Part shown: positions 9,706 through 19,961 of the stretch, piece after piece | Numbering within the stretch: the first letter of the stretch is position 1 | How the letters are laid out: each line of letters starts with the position of its first letter | NCBI GenBank assembly: GCA_930367215.1 | Contig: OV884056.1 | Coordinates: 121,084,053-121,148,052 of the forward strand | Reading direction: 5' to 3' | Length of the DNA: 64,000 bases | From: Pollenia angustigena | Lineage: Eukaryota > Arthropoda > Insecta > Diptera > Polleniidae | Program-made: the position numbers and the translations under genes | The notes under the pieces: generated by a model | What the model saw: only the letters and a program-made list of their open reading frames with translations | Told to the model about the DNA's origin: nothing | The model's database searches: none

Positions 9706-10131
9706 TATAATATAAAGTAACCTTCACAAGGAAATAATTCCCAGTTTCTAATTGTTAAAATAGTTGAGTTAAATACATTCAATTTATAAAGTAACACTAT
9801 TCAGTGAGACACAAAGAATGCTGACGAAGGCCGTAGCGGGCCAGAAAATGCATTACATTCTGCTGGTGTCTAATAATTGTAAATCTTTCTGTACATTCAA
9901 TATACTTCATTGCTTTCCAAAGGAAGGCTAAGGTAAAATGTAAAAAGAAAATACAATATAATAGTCTGATAGTGTATAAAGTCATTTCTGAAAAATTAAA
10001 AGAATAGAACTATTACAAAAAAGCTTTATAAAATACAGACCTGAAATTTAACTCATAGAATAAATTCGGAAATGAAAAAATGTTTAATATAATATAAAGT
10101 AACCTTCACAAGGAAATAATTCCCAGTTTCT
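9420..10131. repeat. 330-bp direct duplication of the foldback half
   Basis: 9420-9749 is repeated with few changes at 9802-10131 (offset 382). A 52-bp spacer (9750-9801) of different sequence separates them. The second copy has the loop and right arm but no left arm. Confidence 0.88.
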
Positions 10132-10177
10132 TTTATTTTAAATATAAAATAAAATTAAATTGTTTGGCTCTCATATC

Positions 10178-10383
10178 TTAAGATTTCATTGTGCACTTAG
10201 TCATCGTATTCGGGTGGAAAAACAGCCAGCACAAAATCATTAAAAGATCATCTTCAGAATCTACTGATACCATTGTAGTGTCAGCGACATTCGATGAGTT
10301 TTTGTATGTTTTTAAAATTTTTATGCATTGTTCATAAATGCTTCTTTTCTCACTTTTCGAAAAATGTTGCAGCTTGGTCGCCG
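10178..10383 (-). pseudogene. hAT transposase, C-terminal piece split off by Transib copy B
   Basis: Read on the minus strand from 10383 down to the stop at 10178-10180: ATKLQHFSKSEKRSIYEQCI and onward, then an acidic stretch and a short tail. The Lys-Leu-X-X-Phe-Ser-X-Ser-Glu-Lys pattern after a Pro-containing block matches the region of hAT transposases that follows the LFLFPP-type motif. That motif is found at 16740-16760 on the same strand. Removing the Transib insertion and one copy of CGCCG joins the two pieces in the same reading frame. That both identifies this ORF and proves the insertion. The C-terminal dimerisation motif of hAT proteins is not present, so the piece is truncated. 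Confidence 0.8.
10379..10383. repeat. Left target-site duplication CGCCG of Transib copy B
   Basis: CGCCG directly precedes the CACACTG terminus at 10384 and is repeated at 16731-16735. A five-base CG-rich duplication is typical of Transib. Confidence 0.9.
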
Positions 10384-11519
10384 CACACTGGTTCATATTT
10401 TGAGAAGGCGGGAAAAATTATTTTTTTTATGTTCTCCGATTTTAAATTTATTTTATTCATGTGAAAGTAAATACTAGTGAACCTCGGGAGCCAACAAATT
10501 TCAACCCTATTTCAACTATTTCATTGAGAACAGGGTGGTCCGAAATGGACTTTCTCAATATTTGGTTATAGTTTTGAATTTCTGAGTCAATTTTTGAAGT
10601 TGAAATGCTAATAACTTTTTTGTTTTTTAAGATTTTTTGACAGAATAAGTTTTATGCATTAGTTTATTTTATTAGCTACACGTGGTTTAAAGGATTAAAC
10701 TCTGCGAAATCTAAAACTATTTAATTTTTTTTTTTTTTTAATGTCTAAATTTCCCGGAAATTTCCTACTTTATAGAGCATAAGTCCTGCCTATCAAAACG
10801 CGTCAAAAAAAATCTGTACTCTCTTGTAGTCCAGAATCTAACCTACATTTCTATACCCCATTGTACACACGTCTGAATACGACCTTGAGAACTACAGCAA
10901 TTTCTGTGACCCAAGGTAAGATATTCCGTTCAAAAAATAAGTCCTGCAAGTATACATTGCTGAAATTAAAGAAGATGAGTCTTAAAGAATTTTCGACAAA
11001 TAAAGCAGTTCAGGCCACATAAATTATCTAGCACGTCAGGTTATCATTTAATTTGGAGAAGGTAAATGTATTGCCATTGTTATGAACTTATTGTGGGTGA
11101 ACGGATGCTGCAAAACGAATAGGCGACATAAATAGACTAACATGTTAGATTTCTGAGTAAGTTAAAAGGTTTAACATTAGTAAATAGCCGCAACATAAAC
11201 TACATAGTTTAATTACCTGAAAATTGCAACTTAATTTAAAAAAATGGAAGAGCAGGTAAATGGTAAAAAAACCAGCACGCAGTTATATTTTACATGAAAA
11301 TTACCTACATGTTACCTGTTAATTTATTGCCGGTATGTTATCCCTTTAAAAAGTGTGTGTTTTATGTTTCAAAGAAATGCTAATAAAAGATTAAATTTGT
11401 ATTTAAAAAAGGGTTTTTATGTTTCAAAGAAGTGGTAACAAAACATCATTTAAAAAAACTTCTATCAAGAGTATAAAAATGCATGCATTCATAATTTTAC
11501 CTTCATTATTGTTTAAACA
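10384..11519 (+). other. Transib copy B 5' noncoding region
   Basis: Terminal repeat at 10384-10422, then about 1.1 kb of AT-rich DNA with no credible ORF. It includes a CAGGGTGG word near 10540 that I do not consider a terminus. The transposase promoter should lie at its right end. Confidence 0.7.
11472..11478 (+). promoter_or_regulatory. Candidate TATA box of the Transib copy B transposase
   Basis: TATAAAA lies 42 bases upstream of the ATG at 11520. This leaves room for a transcription start about 25-30 bases downstream and a very short leader. Assigned by position and sequence only. Confidence 0.5.
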
Positions 11520-13553
11520 ATGGCTAAGTTCAGTTATAAAGTTCTCGCAGATATATATTTTCAACAGAAAGATGAAAAAGATTTTGTGTTACACATAATT
11601 AATAATCCATTCTTTAAATTATGCAACGAACAAGAAATCAAAATACATAAGATAAAAATTAAAAATTTTTCATTTACATTAAGAAAACGGTACCTTAAAT
11701 GTTCTAGAAACAAGAAAAAGTTTTACTTACGCAACGAAAAATGGCTAACAAATGATCTGATTTTTAAGAAGCTGTCAATAACCGCTAAGGAAACTGGAAA
11801 AGTGGGTCGGCCCGCAAAACAAATTGACAATTGCAGTGAAAGATCACGAAGACGCAAGCTTGCAAATATCAATGAAGAAATTTCTCTCAGTATGACAAGG
11901 GATTCATTTCTGCATCAAATTCAACCAACGCAAAATAAGAAAACAAAAATTGCAATAATTGAAAAAATAGTGGAAGCGAGCCCTAAACGCACAAAGAGGA
12001 TTTTAAAAAGTATGCCTACACCAACTGAAGAAATGAAATTTACTCCAGAAGAAGCATTTGCACTATTTTTGGATTTAAAACTGACAAAAAATCAGTATAC
12101 AGAACCGAGAAAGCGAACCAATGAAAAAAATTGTGGAATCTTTCCAGCATATCGAGATTTAGTTTCTGTCAAAAAAGAGTGCTTACCTTCACAAACGGCT
12201 ATTAGTGTAACTTCAAGTTCAGCAGAAGTAAAATTGCAGGCTCTTCTCGAACACACTGCAGAACGATTATTAAATACACTTGATGCAGACTGTTTAAAAA
12301 AACTTAAAAATTGCAGCATCACTTTATTTTCTAAATGGGGATGTGATGGAAGCTCTGGTCAGAAACAATACAAGCAATGTAATGCAGAAAACTCATCTGA
12401 TGCTAACTTATTCATGGTATCTTTAGTTCCATTACGTTTAAGAAAAACTTATATTGGCTTAGAGCCGTCAACCAGTAGAGTTACAGATATGGATGTATGG
12501 AAAAATGAAATTCCCTCTTCAACAAAGTATTGCAGACCAATAAAGTTTGTTTACAAATAGGAAACTAAAGATGTCATAACTGAAGAAGTTCGAAAAATAA
12601 AAGATCAAATTAAAGAACTTCAACCGGCAATATTTAAATTTGATGACCAATGCATTGAAATTAATTTTCAAATGTTCCTTACAATGATCGATGGAAAAGT
12701 TGCACAAGCATTAACCGAAACAAAGGCTTCGTCAAGCTGTACCATATGCAAAAAGACATCAAGTCAATTAAGCCAACCTCCATCACAAGACAATAGTTTC
12801 AATGAAGCATACGAATTTGGAATGTCCCCTCTTCATACCAGAATTCGTTTTATGGAGCATATTCTTAAATTGGGCTATGATTTGGAATATGGCCCGTTAG
12901 GCGAAACAGTGAGAAAAAACAAAGAAAATGTGGAAAAAAGGAAGCAAACAAAAAAACAAATTCAAGAAAAATACCTTCACCTAGGCCTTATAATTGATCA
13001 GCCAGAACAAGGAGAAGGAAATTCAAATGATGGAAACACTGCAAGGAGATTCTTTTCCGATCCAGAAACTGCAGCATCTATCACAGGAGTGCATTTTGAA
13101 TTAATAAGACGATTCCAGATCATTTTACAAGTTATATCATGTAGCAGAAAGATAAATGCAAAAAAATTTGGCCAGTATGCAAATGAAACAGCAATTCTTT
13201 ATAACAAAAAATACTCTTGGAGACATATGCCAACCACAGTTCATAAAATTTTATACCATGGGGAACAAATAGTTCAACACAATATGCTACCAATTGGAGA
13301 TCTATCTGAAGAAGCGCAAGAAAAAAGAAACAAAGACTACAGATTCTTCCGCGAGCATAACACAAGAAAAATGTCCCGATGTTGTACTAATGAAGATCTT
13401 ATTACTATTTTGTTGTGCACATCAGATCCATATATGTCCAGTATTCGACAAAAATGGAAATCAACCTCAATCGAATTAGATGAAGAAGCTAAACAACTTC
13501 TGGAAAATGAAACCCAAAGCTATTTAGAAGAAATTTTTACTAATATTGTTTAA
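11520..13553 (+). pseudogene. Transib transposase, copy B (RAG1-related), one nonsense codon
   Basis: This DDE-type transposase cuts at heptamer-bearing ends and makes 5-bp target duplications. The 677-codon frame starts MAKFSYKVLADIYF at 11520, just as copy A does, and ends at TAA 13551-13553; length is normal for Transib. Landmarks: basic SERSRRRK segment (about residue 105-112); KWGCDGSSGQKQYKQ with the presumed first catalytic Asp at residue 276; VPLRL; SSTKYCRPIKF; LTMIDGK with the presumed second Asp at residue 391; a CTICKK Cys pair; NDGNTARRFF; and LSEEAQEKRNKD near residue 595-607, where the family's catalytic Glu region lies. The only break is TAG at 12558-12560 (codon 347), where copy A has Lys. 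Everything downstream is in frame. Either a young pseudogene or, less likely, a readthrough site. An insertion in its 3' UTR (13604) would also affect expression. Confidence 0.9.
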
Positions 13554-13595
13554 TTTAAAATTGTTCATAGATTATAATTGGTTTTTGATTTAAGT

Positions 13596-13603
13596 ATACA
13601 TAT
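13596..13603. repeat. Left 8-bp target duplication ATACATAT
   Basis: ATACATAT at 13596-13603 is repeated exactly at 16190-16197 around the foldback element. Eight-base duplications are the rule for hAT elements. Confidence 0.9.
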
Positions 13604-16189
13604 TAGACTGGTCGCAATTTTTTTTTTTTTAAATTTACATGTTTGCGCTGCTTAAAATATGAGGTTTGGTGTAAGAAATCAAGTCCTAATTTTTCAGCTC
13701 AATCCGACGGTGCCTAGTCGTGCCAAGTGGGGCCCAAAGTTCCCCATTTTATAAAAACAACATTTTTTCTATCAGATCTTTATAGTAATACTAGTTAAAA
13801 AGCCGAAAATCAAAAATATGACTACGCTACGATCTTCGGCAGAGAAAGTACTTCAAGTGTGCCAAATTTCAGCTTCCTATGTCATCAGATGGCTTCAGAA
13901 AGTTGCGGAAAGAATAGCACATACATGCAAACATCCTGACATACTAAGAAATTATATATTGTATAGATTGATTAAAGTATTTGCAGTTTAATATTTTAGT
14001 ATGATACGAACGAAAGATTTTTAACTAATTTTAACTAATTCGGGGTCGCTGAATCCAGTGGTGCTAGCCGTTTTTTTAGGTTAGCTTTAGTTTTCGAGAT
14101 ATACCGTTATTTCGAAAATTAAGGATGTTGCACAACATATGTTCGCGCAACTCAAAAACCCTTTAGCTTATTGAAAAACTAAAAAAAACCGAAATTCCGC
14201 AATAAAATTTACTTTAAGAAAGGTAAAACGTTTTTCTTATATGCGCAGTCGTTTTAGAAACATAATTTTTTTTCTGGAAAAAAAAATAATTTTTTTATTA
14301 AAATTTCGGAATTTTTGTTTTTAAAAATTCATAAAAAATTGAAAAATGGAGCTATGCTTCTAATTTTAAAGAGTCATATAAAAAACAATATTGCAAACAA
14401 AACAAGCTATAAATGATTAAATTCTGTTCACAACTTTTGATTTTATGTATTCACAAAAGACGAAAAATTTTAATTAATTTAAGAATTTTATTAAATTTAT
14501 TTGGCCCGTGTAGTGCCTAGGATGCCTCAAGAAGGGTCAAATGTATGACCAACTCCACTTTATTTTTCATCTCCATAATTTATTTCTAAAATACCTACCT
14601 GCTATATCCATTCATTAAGGGGCTCCCATTCAAAATTTTAACTACAGACTAGAAATATATTGAAGAAAAAGCTCCATAACTGCCAAGGAGTCAGACCTAG
14701 GGGAATAGAATGTATGACCGACCTCAATTAGTTTTTTGTCCTAAACATTTTCTCGAGACATACTTGCGCTTTACCTTTACTTTTTAGGGGGGCTCTCATA
14801 CAAATTCATTTAAAATTGGAAAATGCAGCTATGCTTCTACAATAATTTTTTTAATGAAAATTTCGAAATTTCAAAAAAAAGTTTAAATTAATTTGATTGA
14901 TTTTATTAAGTTGAAAAATTTAAAAGAGAAGATTTGTTGTGGGACGGATATAAATGACGATAGTCCTCAACAACTTGGAGTAGGTACTGCTTATCTGTCT
15001 CATCTTGAATACATAAAATCAAAAGTTGTGAACAGATTTTAATCATTTATAGCTTGTTTTGTTTGCAATATTGTTTTTTATATGACTCCATAAAATTAGA
15101 AGCATAGCTCCATTTTTAAATTTTTTATGAATTTTTAAAAACAAAAATTCCGAAATTTTAATAAAAAAATTATATTTTTTCCAAAAAAAAAAATTATGTT
15201 TCTAAAACGACTGCGCATATAAGAAAAACGTTTTACCTTTCTTAAAGTAAATTTTATTGCGGAATTTCGGTTTTTTTAGTTTTTCAATAAGCTAAAGCGT
15301 TTTTGAGTTACGCGAACATATGTTGTGCAACCTCCTTAATTTTCGAAATAACGGTATATCTCGAAAACCAAAGCCAATATGAAGAAAAACGTTTTACCTT
15401 TCTTAAAGTAAATTTTATTGCGGAACTTCGGTTTTTTTTAGTTTTTCAATAAGCTAAAGCGTTTTTGAGTTACGCGAACATATGTTGTGCAACCTCCTTA
15501 ATTTTCGAAATAACGGTATATCTCGAAAACCAAAGCCAATATGAAGAAAAAAGTTTTAACTTTCTTAAAGTAAATTTTATTGCGGAATTTCGGTTTTTTT
15601 TGTTTTTCAATAAACTAAAGCGTTTTTGAGTTACGCGAATATATGTTGTGCAACCTTACTAATTTTAGAAATAACGGTATATCTCGAAAACCAAAGCTAA
15701 CCTAAAAAAACGGCTAGCACCACTGGATTCAGCGACCCCGAATTAGTTAAAATTAGTTACAAATCTTTCGTTCGTATCATACTAAAATATTAAACTGCAA
15801 ATACTTTAATCAATCTATACAATATATAATTTCTTAGTATGTCAGGATGTTTGCATGTATGTGCTATTCTTTCCGCAACTTTCTGAAGCCATCTGATGAC
15901 ATAGGAAGCTGAAATTTGGCACACTTGAAGTACTTTCTCTGCCGAAGATCGTAGCGTAGTCATATTTTTGATTTTCGGCTTTTCAACTAGTATTACTATA
16001 AAGATCTGATAGAAAAGATGTTTTTTTTATAAAATGGGGAACTCTGGGCCCCACTTGGCACGACTAGGCACCGTCGGATTGAGCTGAAAAATTAGGACTT
16101 GATTTCTTACACCAAACCTCATATTTGAAGCAGCGCAAACATTTAAATTTAAAAAAAAAAAAAATCCCATACAAGATGCGACCAGTCTA
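13604..16189. mobile_element. 2.6-kb foldback element with ~0.85-1.2-kb arms
   Basis: Starts TAGACTGGTCGCA and ends with its reverse complement. The left arm 13604-14453 pairs with the right arm 15006-16189. The arms are highly similar, but the right one is longer because a ~161-bp unit is repeated (15221-15700). The unique centre (14454-15005) contains no ORF. It carries no transposase and is therefore non-autonomous. The 8-bp ATACATAT duplication suggests mobilisation by a hAT-type transposase, though the termini are not a classic hAT consensus. It sits in the 3' UTR of Transib copy B, about 50 bases after the stop codon. Confidence 0.92.
15221..15700. repeat. ~161-bp tandem triplication inside the right foldback arm
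   Basis: The word TTTTACCTTTCTTAAAGTAA occurs at 15231 and 15392, and slightly changed at 15554. The spacing is 161 and 162. The left arm has a single unit, so the expansion came after the arms formed. Confidence 0.88.
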
Positions 16190-16197
16190 ATACATAT
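16190..16197. repeat. Right 8-bp target duplication ATACATAT
   Basis: Exact repeat of 13596-13603, flanking the right end of the foldback element. Confidence 0.9.
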
Positions 16198-16730
16198 ATT
16201 TGTATTAATATATAAAAATAAAATACACATACATCTCAAACCAAAAATAAAAGTTGAATTACCTAAAATGTTATCGATAGCCAAGAATGCTATTTGGGAA
16301 TTTTTCAAAATATTCCTTTTCAGTTTTATCCTTATAACAACTCGTCTCGTCCCAAAAAAGCCAACTTTTGGCCCCTGTGAATATTCGGACTAAAAAATTG
16401 ACAGGGGCCAAATATTCGCATTTTCTGACAGGATCTAAGTTCGACAATAAAATAATAAGTATCAGTTGTAAAATACAAGAGAAATAATGATAAATTATAA
16501 AAAAATCATATTTTAAATATTCAACTTTTACACCGAAACTCAACAAAAAAATGAAAATGCATTTTGAACTCCCCATAACTTTTGCTCCTATCAGTCGAAT
16601 TTTACGTTTTATAGCTCAAATTGAAGCCTAACATCGCACCTATCGAGCAAAAAAAAATCGCATAAAAAAATACCGATCCAGTCAAAAGTTATAGAATTTT
16701 GACCGCCTTCTCGTAAAATTTCCCACTGTG
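16198..16730 (+). other. Transib copy B 3' noncoding region and right terminus
   Basis: Remainder of the Transib 3' end. It contains a hairpin of 11-bp arms (TTGGCCCCTGT near 16367 and ACAGGGGCCAA near 16400). The last seven bases, 16724-16730, are CACTGTG, the reverse complement of CACAGTG. ORFs on the minus strand here are chance. Confidence 0.75.
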
Positions 16731-16735
16731 CGCCG
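16731..16735. repeat. Right target-site duplication CGCCG of Transib copy B
   Basis: Matches 10379-10383; it lies within a codon-preserving position of the hAT frame. Confidence 0.9.
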
Positions 16736-17345
16736 GTGGAAATAAAAAGAGTGCAATTTTATGAAAATCCTTTATGTTAGCGTCAATCACAGATTCTATA
16801 TAAAGCGAAATTTTCTCCTTGAATGTTTTAATACTTTGTTAATCATTTTGTTCGTTTACTATAACTACTTTTTTAAGTTTTCTTATTTGAGGATAAACGT
16901 AATGAATTGTAGGATATTTTTCTCCTTCCAAAAGCTTCGAGACTTCCTCAAAAGGTTTAAGAATCTCAATTATATAATTTACATTAGATATATTAAGATT
17001 TGTCAATCTATCAGTCTCTTGCTTTTCTTGAATTATCTGGGTTATATGGACCCAGTAAAACTGTATTGATTTTAATAAATTGAAAACAGTGTTCCATCGT
17101 GTTGGAGTACTTTTTAATGTCGTGTTTAAATAACTATTTACCCCTGACTTCTTTAAATATTTTACAAGCTTGGTGCAAGATCCTTTAGTTGTGTTCACGT
17201 TAGCTGTATCAGATATTGCTTTTTAAAGGACATTATTCATTAAAGTTAAACGCTGCTTTCATATTTGATCCTCTGTCAGTTACTATTGTTACCCTTTCTA
17301 CTTTAAAAGGTTTATTTTAATCAGGTATGTGATGGGAAACGATTT
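16736..17345 (-). pseudogene. hAT transposase, central part (minus strand)
   Basis: This is the catalytic core region of a hAT-superfamily cut-and-paste transposase. Read on the minus strand: the block VERVTIVTDRGSNMKAAF (about 17246-17302) with the conserved first catalytic Asp. Then, after a frameshift and a stop in 17223-17247, comes GSCTKLVKYLKKSG, STPTRWNTVFNLLKSI and EILKPFEEVSKLLEGEKYPT (16860-17195), all typical hAT signatures. A stop lies at 16839-16841. Beyond it, in the same frame, FHKIALFLFPP leads to the Transib insertion point at 16735. The rest of the protein is at 10178-10383. The N-terminal part upstream of about 17345 is too decayed to call; weak matches may reach 17650. Confidence 0.85.
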
Positions 17346-18906
17346 TAAAAACAATACGATTTGAAAATGATAATATCGTATCTTTAAAAATTGATTTCTA
17401 ATACATTTGCCTCTATCTTCCTGTACCTATATTTTCTTTTAAATTCTTTATTATATATGTAAATAGAACTGTATTTTGAACAAATAATTAAGACTTTACT
17501 GTAGAAATGGATTTTAAAATCGGTCGAAATTCATCACACGATCGTTTTTCATCACACACCTGAATATTTTTTTCTAAAATCTTCAAGCAAAATCCTTGAT
17601 AAGTTTTCTTATTTTATTTTTAGTTATTTTGTATATAATAAGCAATTCAAATGATGCATTGTAACCATTAACAACGTATGCTGCATATGTCGCATGTGTC
17701 GCAAGTTAAAATTAATGTTGACATGTTAATTTCCCATGTTGATGTCTGTAAAGTCACTGTAAAAACATTATACTTTGGTAAAAACTATGCATTGTTTTGT
17801 TTTCATTTAATTCGACAGTGTCTTATTATGTTATTGTCAAACATGTATGAGCGGCATAACATGAATTGACAATAACATTATGTGGCCATGTTAACATGAT
17901 TTATAGTTCAACATTTGCAGGTCTTTAGTTTATATGGAACCTATAGTTTATTTTGGACCTACCTGGACAAAATTTTGTCAAGACATAGTAGCTATCGTAA
18001 AAGTCATTGTCGCCAATTTGTATGTAAATACTTATATTTTTAAGGAAGCTGGCATTAAATGCTATTTTCGGGAGAAGGATTTGTAAATAGAAAGATTCAA
18101 ATAAAATTTGATAAGCTGATTTTGATAGCAATAAAATTAGTTTGGTTTGGACCAAATTTAATATTGCCGATGTAATAAGATGGTTTTTGTAAATATATGG
18201 ACCGATTCGTTCCATTTTTAATAGGATTGGTGCTTGTACCAGTCAGAGCCTCTGTGACAAATTTCATCAAATTGTCTCCGAAATTGTGATCTGTATGCAC
18301 ACGGTTGCATGGACAGCTAGCCGGCCGGACGGACATCGTTAGATCGACTCAGAAAGTGATTCTGAGCCGATCCTAATTTATTTTCTTCAAACTGGATTCT
18401 TCAAAAAAAAATATTGCCGCTCAACGAACAGTTGTTTCGTCATCTTTAACTGGTTCATCAACATTTTCTCTCAGAATATATTTCTCAATTTCTTCAAAAA
18501 ATATATTTTTTTAGTCTTTGGATTCCTTTTTGAAGACAACAACGGATCTGAGGAAGTTTTAAATGAGTCATTATATCTTTATGAGTGTCTCTTCGTGACG
18601 TTTTTCTCGTATGGGATAGACTTGTTTTTCTCATGATTTTGTGGTTGGCTTCCAATGCTTCTTTGGACAAGCACCCTGAAATTTATTTTAGTTATTAGTT
18701 ACGTTTCATTATAATTACATAAAGCCACTTTAATACCTTAATATTTCTTATTATGTTCCCAGTTTATTTTTTTTAAACTAATTTAATCTATGAAAATTTG
18801 AGCAAAAATCACGAAAATAAATTTTTTTTTAAATATGTAAATTTTTTTCAAGTTGTGGTAAAATTTTTTTAATTGTTTTTCTTGTAGTTATTAGAAAACA
18901 GTCTAA
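17346..18906. other. Noncoding repeat-rich stretch
   Basis: 17346-17650 may hold the eroded N-terminal part of the hAT gene. 17650-17910 is rich in CATGTT/AACATG words. 17925-18400 contains CCGGACGGACATCGTTAGAT followed by a CGACTCAGAA word, a motif I associate with dispersed noncoding repeats in fly genomes. I see no gene; minus-strand ORFs at 17925-18336 show no family features. Confidence 0.45.
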
Positions 18907-19246
18907 TGGCCATTTTCTCATTAGGCAATTATCTTTTTTCCCAACGAAAAACTGCACATTAAAGAAATTTGGTTTTCTCAATGTCTCATTTGCTTCGATT
19001 TTATTGCAAAGCTAACCGGCACTCATCTGCCAATTATTTATTTTCCTTTTATTTGCCGTACAGATAAATTCAATCAGCTGACTCCAAACTTTTACATGTA
19101 TTTTGAGTGGCGTTGCCAGCTTAAAACAATGTTTTTTGTCGGTATATTGAGAAACCCAAAATCGTTAACGGACAGTTTATCGGTCCAATAAATTTATGTT
19201 GACATTAAGTAACAGGCAGTTTGTCGATACATTGAGAAAATGGCCA
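18907..19246. mobile_element. 340-bp TIR element (MITE-like)
   Basis: Perfect 14-bp terminal inverted repeats TGGCCATTTTCTCA (18907-18920) and TGAGAAAATGGCCA (19233-19246). It is flanked by TAA on the left and TAA on the right, a 3-bp duplication compatible with PIF/Harbinger-type transposition. Weaker inverted similarity (AAACTGC words) continues inside. No coding capacity. Confidence 0.68.
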
Positions 19247-19512
19247 TAAATATTCGAAAACAGAAAAAAAACCCATAGACGATATTTTTCTTTTTTTTTA
19301 ATATTCCATCAAAGTTAAGACATTTTTAGAGGTTAAGTAAATAATAAGCATTTTTCAAACCAATAAAATAACACTTATGAGAAAAGAGTTCAATTAATTT
19401 TTTTTACAGTTAGTTCCACATATAGTAAACTACTACAGACTACACTATAGCCCTCTAGCGCCGCCAGAAAGAGTTAAATCTTAAAAATTCTTCAAAATTC
19501 ATTTGAATTATT

Positions 19513-19806
19513 TTGTTATCTATCGATCTGTACATTTTTAAGTACAATATAAGACTTGCTACAATGAAAACGGTAGATAAAATGACGGTAAATAAATTGT
19601 TCGAGAAAAATAAGGAAGACACAAAGTCAAAGAAATCGAGTGTGACAAACGTTAACAAAAGTTCAAAAAAATGTTTTAGATGTGGCAATACCACACATTT
19701 AGCAGATCATTGCAAATATAAAGATGTTACTTGTCATTTTTGTAAGAAGAAAGATCACCTTCGCAAAATGTGTTTTAAAGAAGAAAAAAACAAGTGCATC
19801 AAATAG
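19513..19806 (+). pseudogene. Gypsy Gag nucleocapsid fragment with two CCHC knuckles
   Basis: Part of the capsid/nucleocapsid polyprotein that binds the element's RNA. It has a Lys-rich linker followed by two zinc knuckles: CFRCGNTTHLADHC and CHFCKKKDHLRKMC (C-X2-C-X4-H-X4-C). An internal ATG at 19564 is the nearest start, but the true Gag start is lost. The frame ends at TAG 19804-19806. Downstream, in a different frame, protein-like sequence continues to a TGSPVS-type protease motif at about 19930. There the Asp codon of DTG is lost with a frameshift, and most of the protease is deleted. Confidence 0.82.
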
Positions 19807-19961
19807 AAGAAAGAGTAACTAATACGGTTGAAGACCTTTTTAAAATAGAAGAACGTGATGAAATTCATACCATTAATGCGAAGATGTTGAACAAATTTTT
19901 AATAAATGATAAATGGGTGGAATTCGAAACACGGGCTCGCCAGTATCAATTAAAAACATAG

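Larger units (their letters stand above)
10384..16730 (+). mobile_element. Transib DNA transposon, copy B, nearly complete
   Basis: A full-length element bounded by CGCCG duplications. The left end reads CACACTG, 23 bases, then AAAATTATT. The right end, read inward on the other strand, reads CACAGTG, 23 bases, then AAAATTCTA. The spacers share GAGAAGGCGG at the same place. Excluding the 2.6-kb foldback insert and its duplicated bases, the element is 3753 bp, a normal Transib size. It carries one transposase frame (11520-13553). It is inserted into a minus-strand hAT transposase gene. Confidence 0.93.

Noticed and set aside
9325..9985. Minus-strand ORFs sharing MTLYTIRLLYCIFF
   Set aside because: They are created by the foldback palindrome and its direct duplicate, with no conserved protein features.
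10538..10560. CAGGGTGGTCCGAAATGG considered as a transposon end
   Set aside because: No partner terminus or target duplication; the true Transib left end is at 10384.
11520..13553. Could be a host RAG1-like gene rather than a transposon
   Set aside because: Flanking CGCCG duplications, CACAGTG termini and insertion into a hAT frame show it is a Transib element; no intron and a nonsense codon.
16027..16576. Minus-strand ORFs of 93 and 101 codons
   Set aside because: They lie in foldback arm and Transib 3' noncoding DNA, with low-complexity hydrophobic translation and no family motif.
17925..18336. Minus-strand ORFs of 79-96 codons
   Set aside because: No motif; the sequence includes a GGACGGACAT-type dispersed repeat, so chance ORFs are likely.
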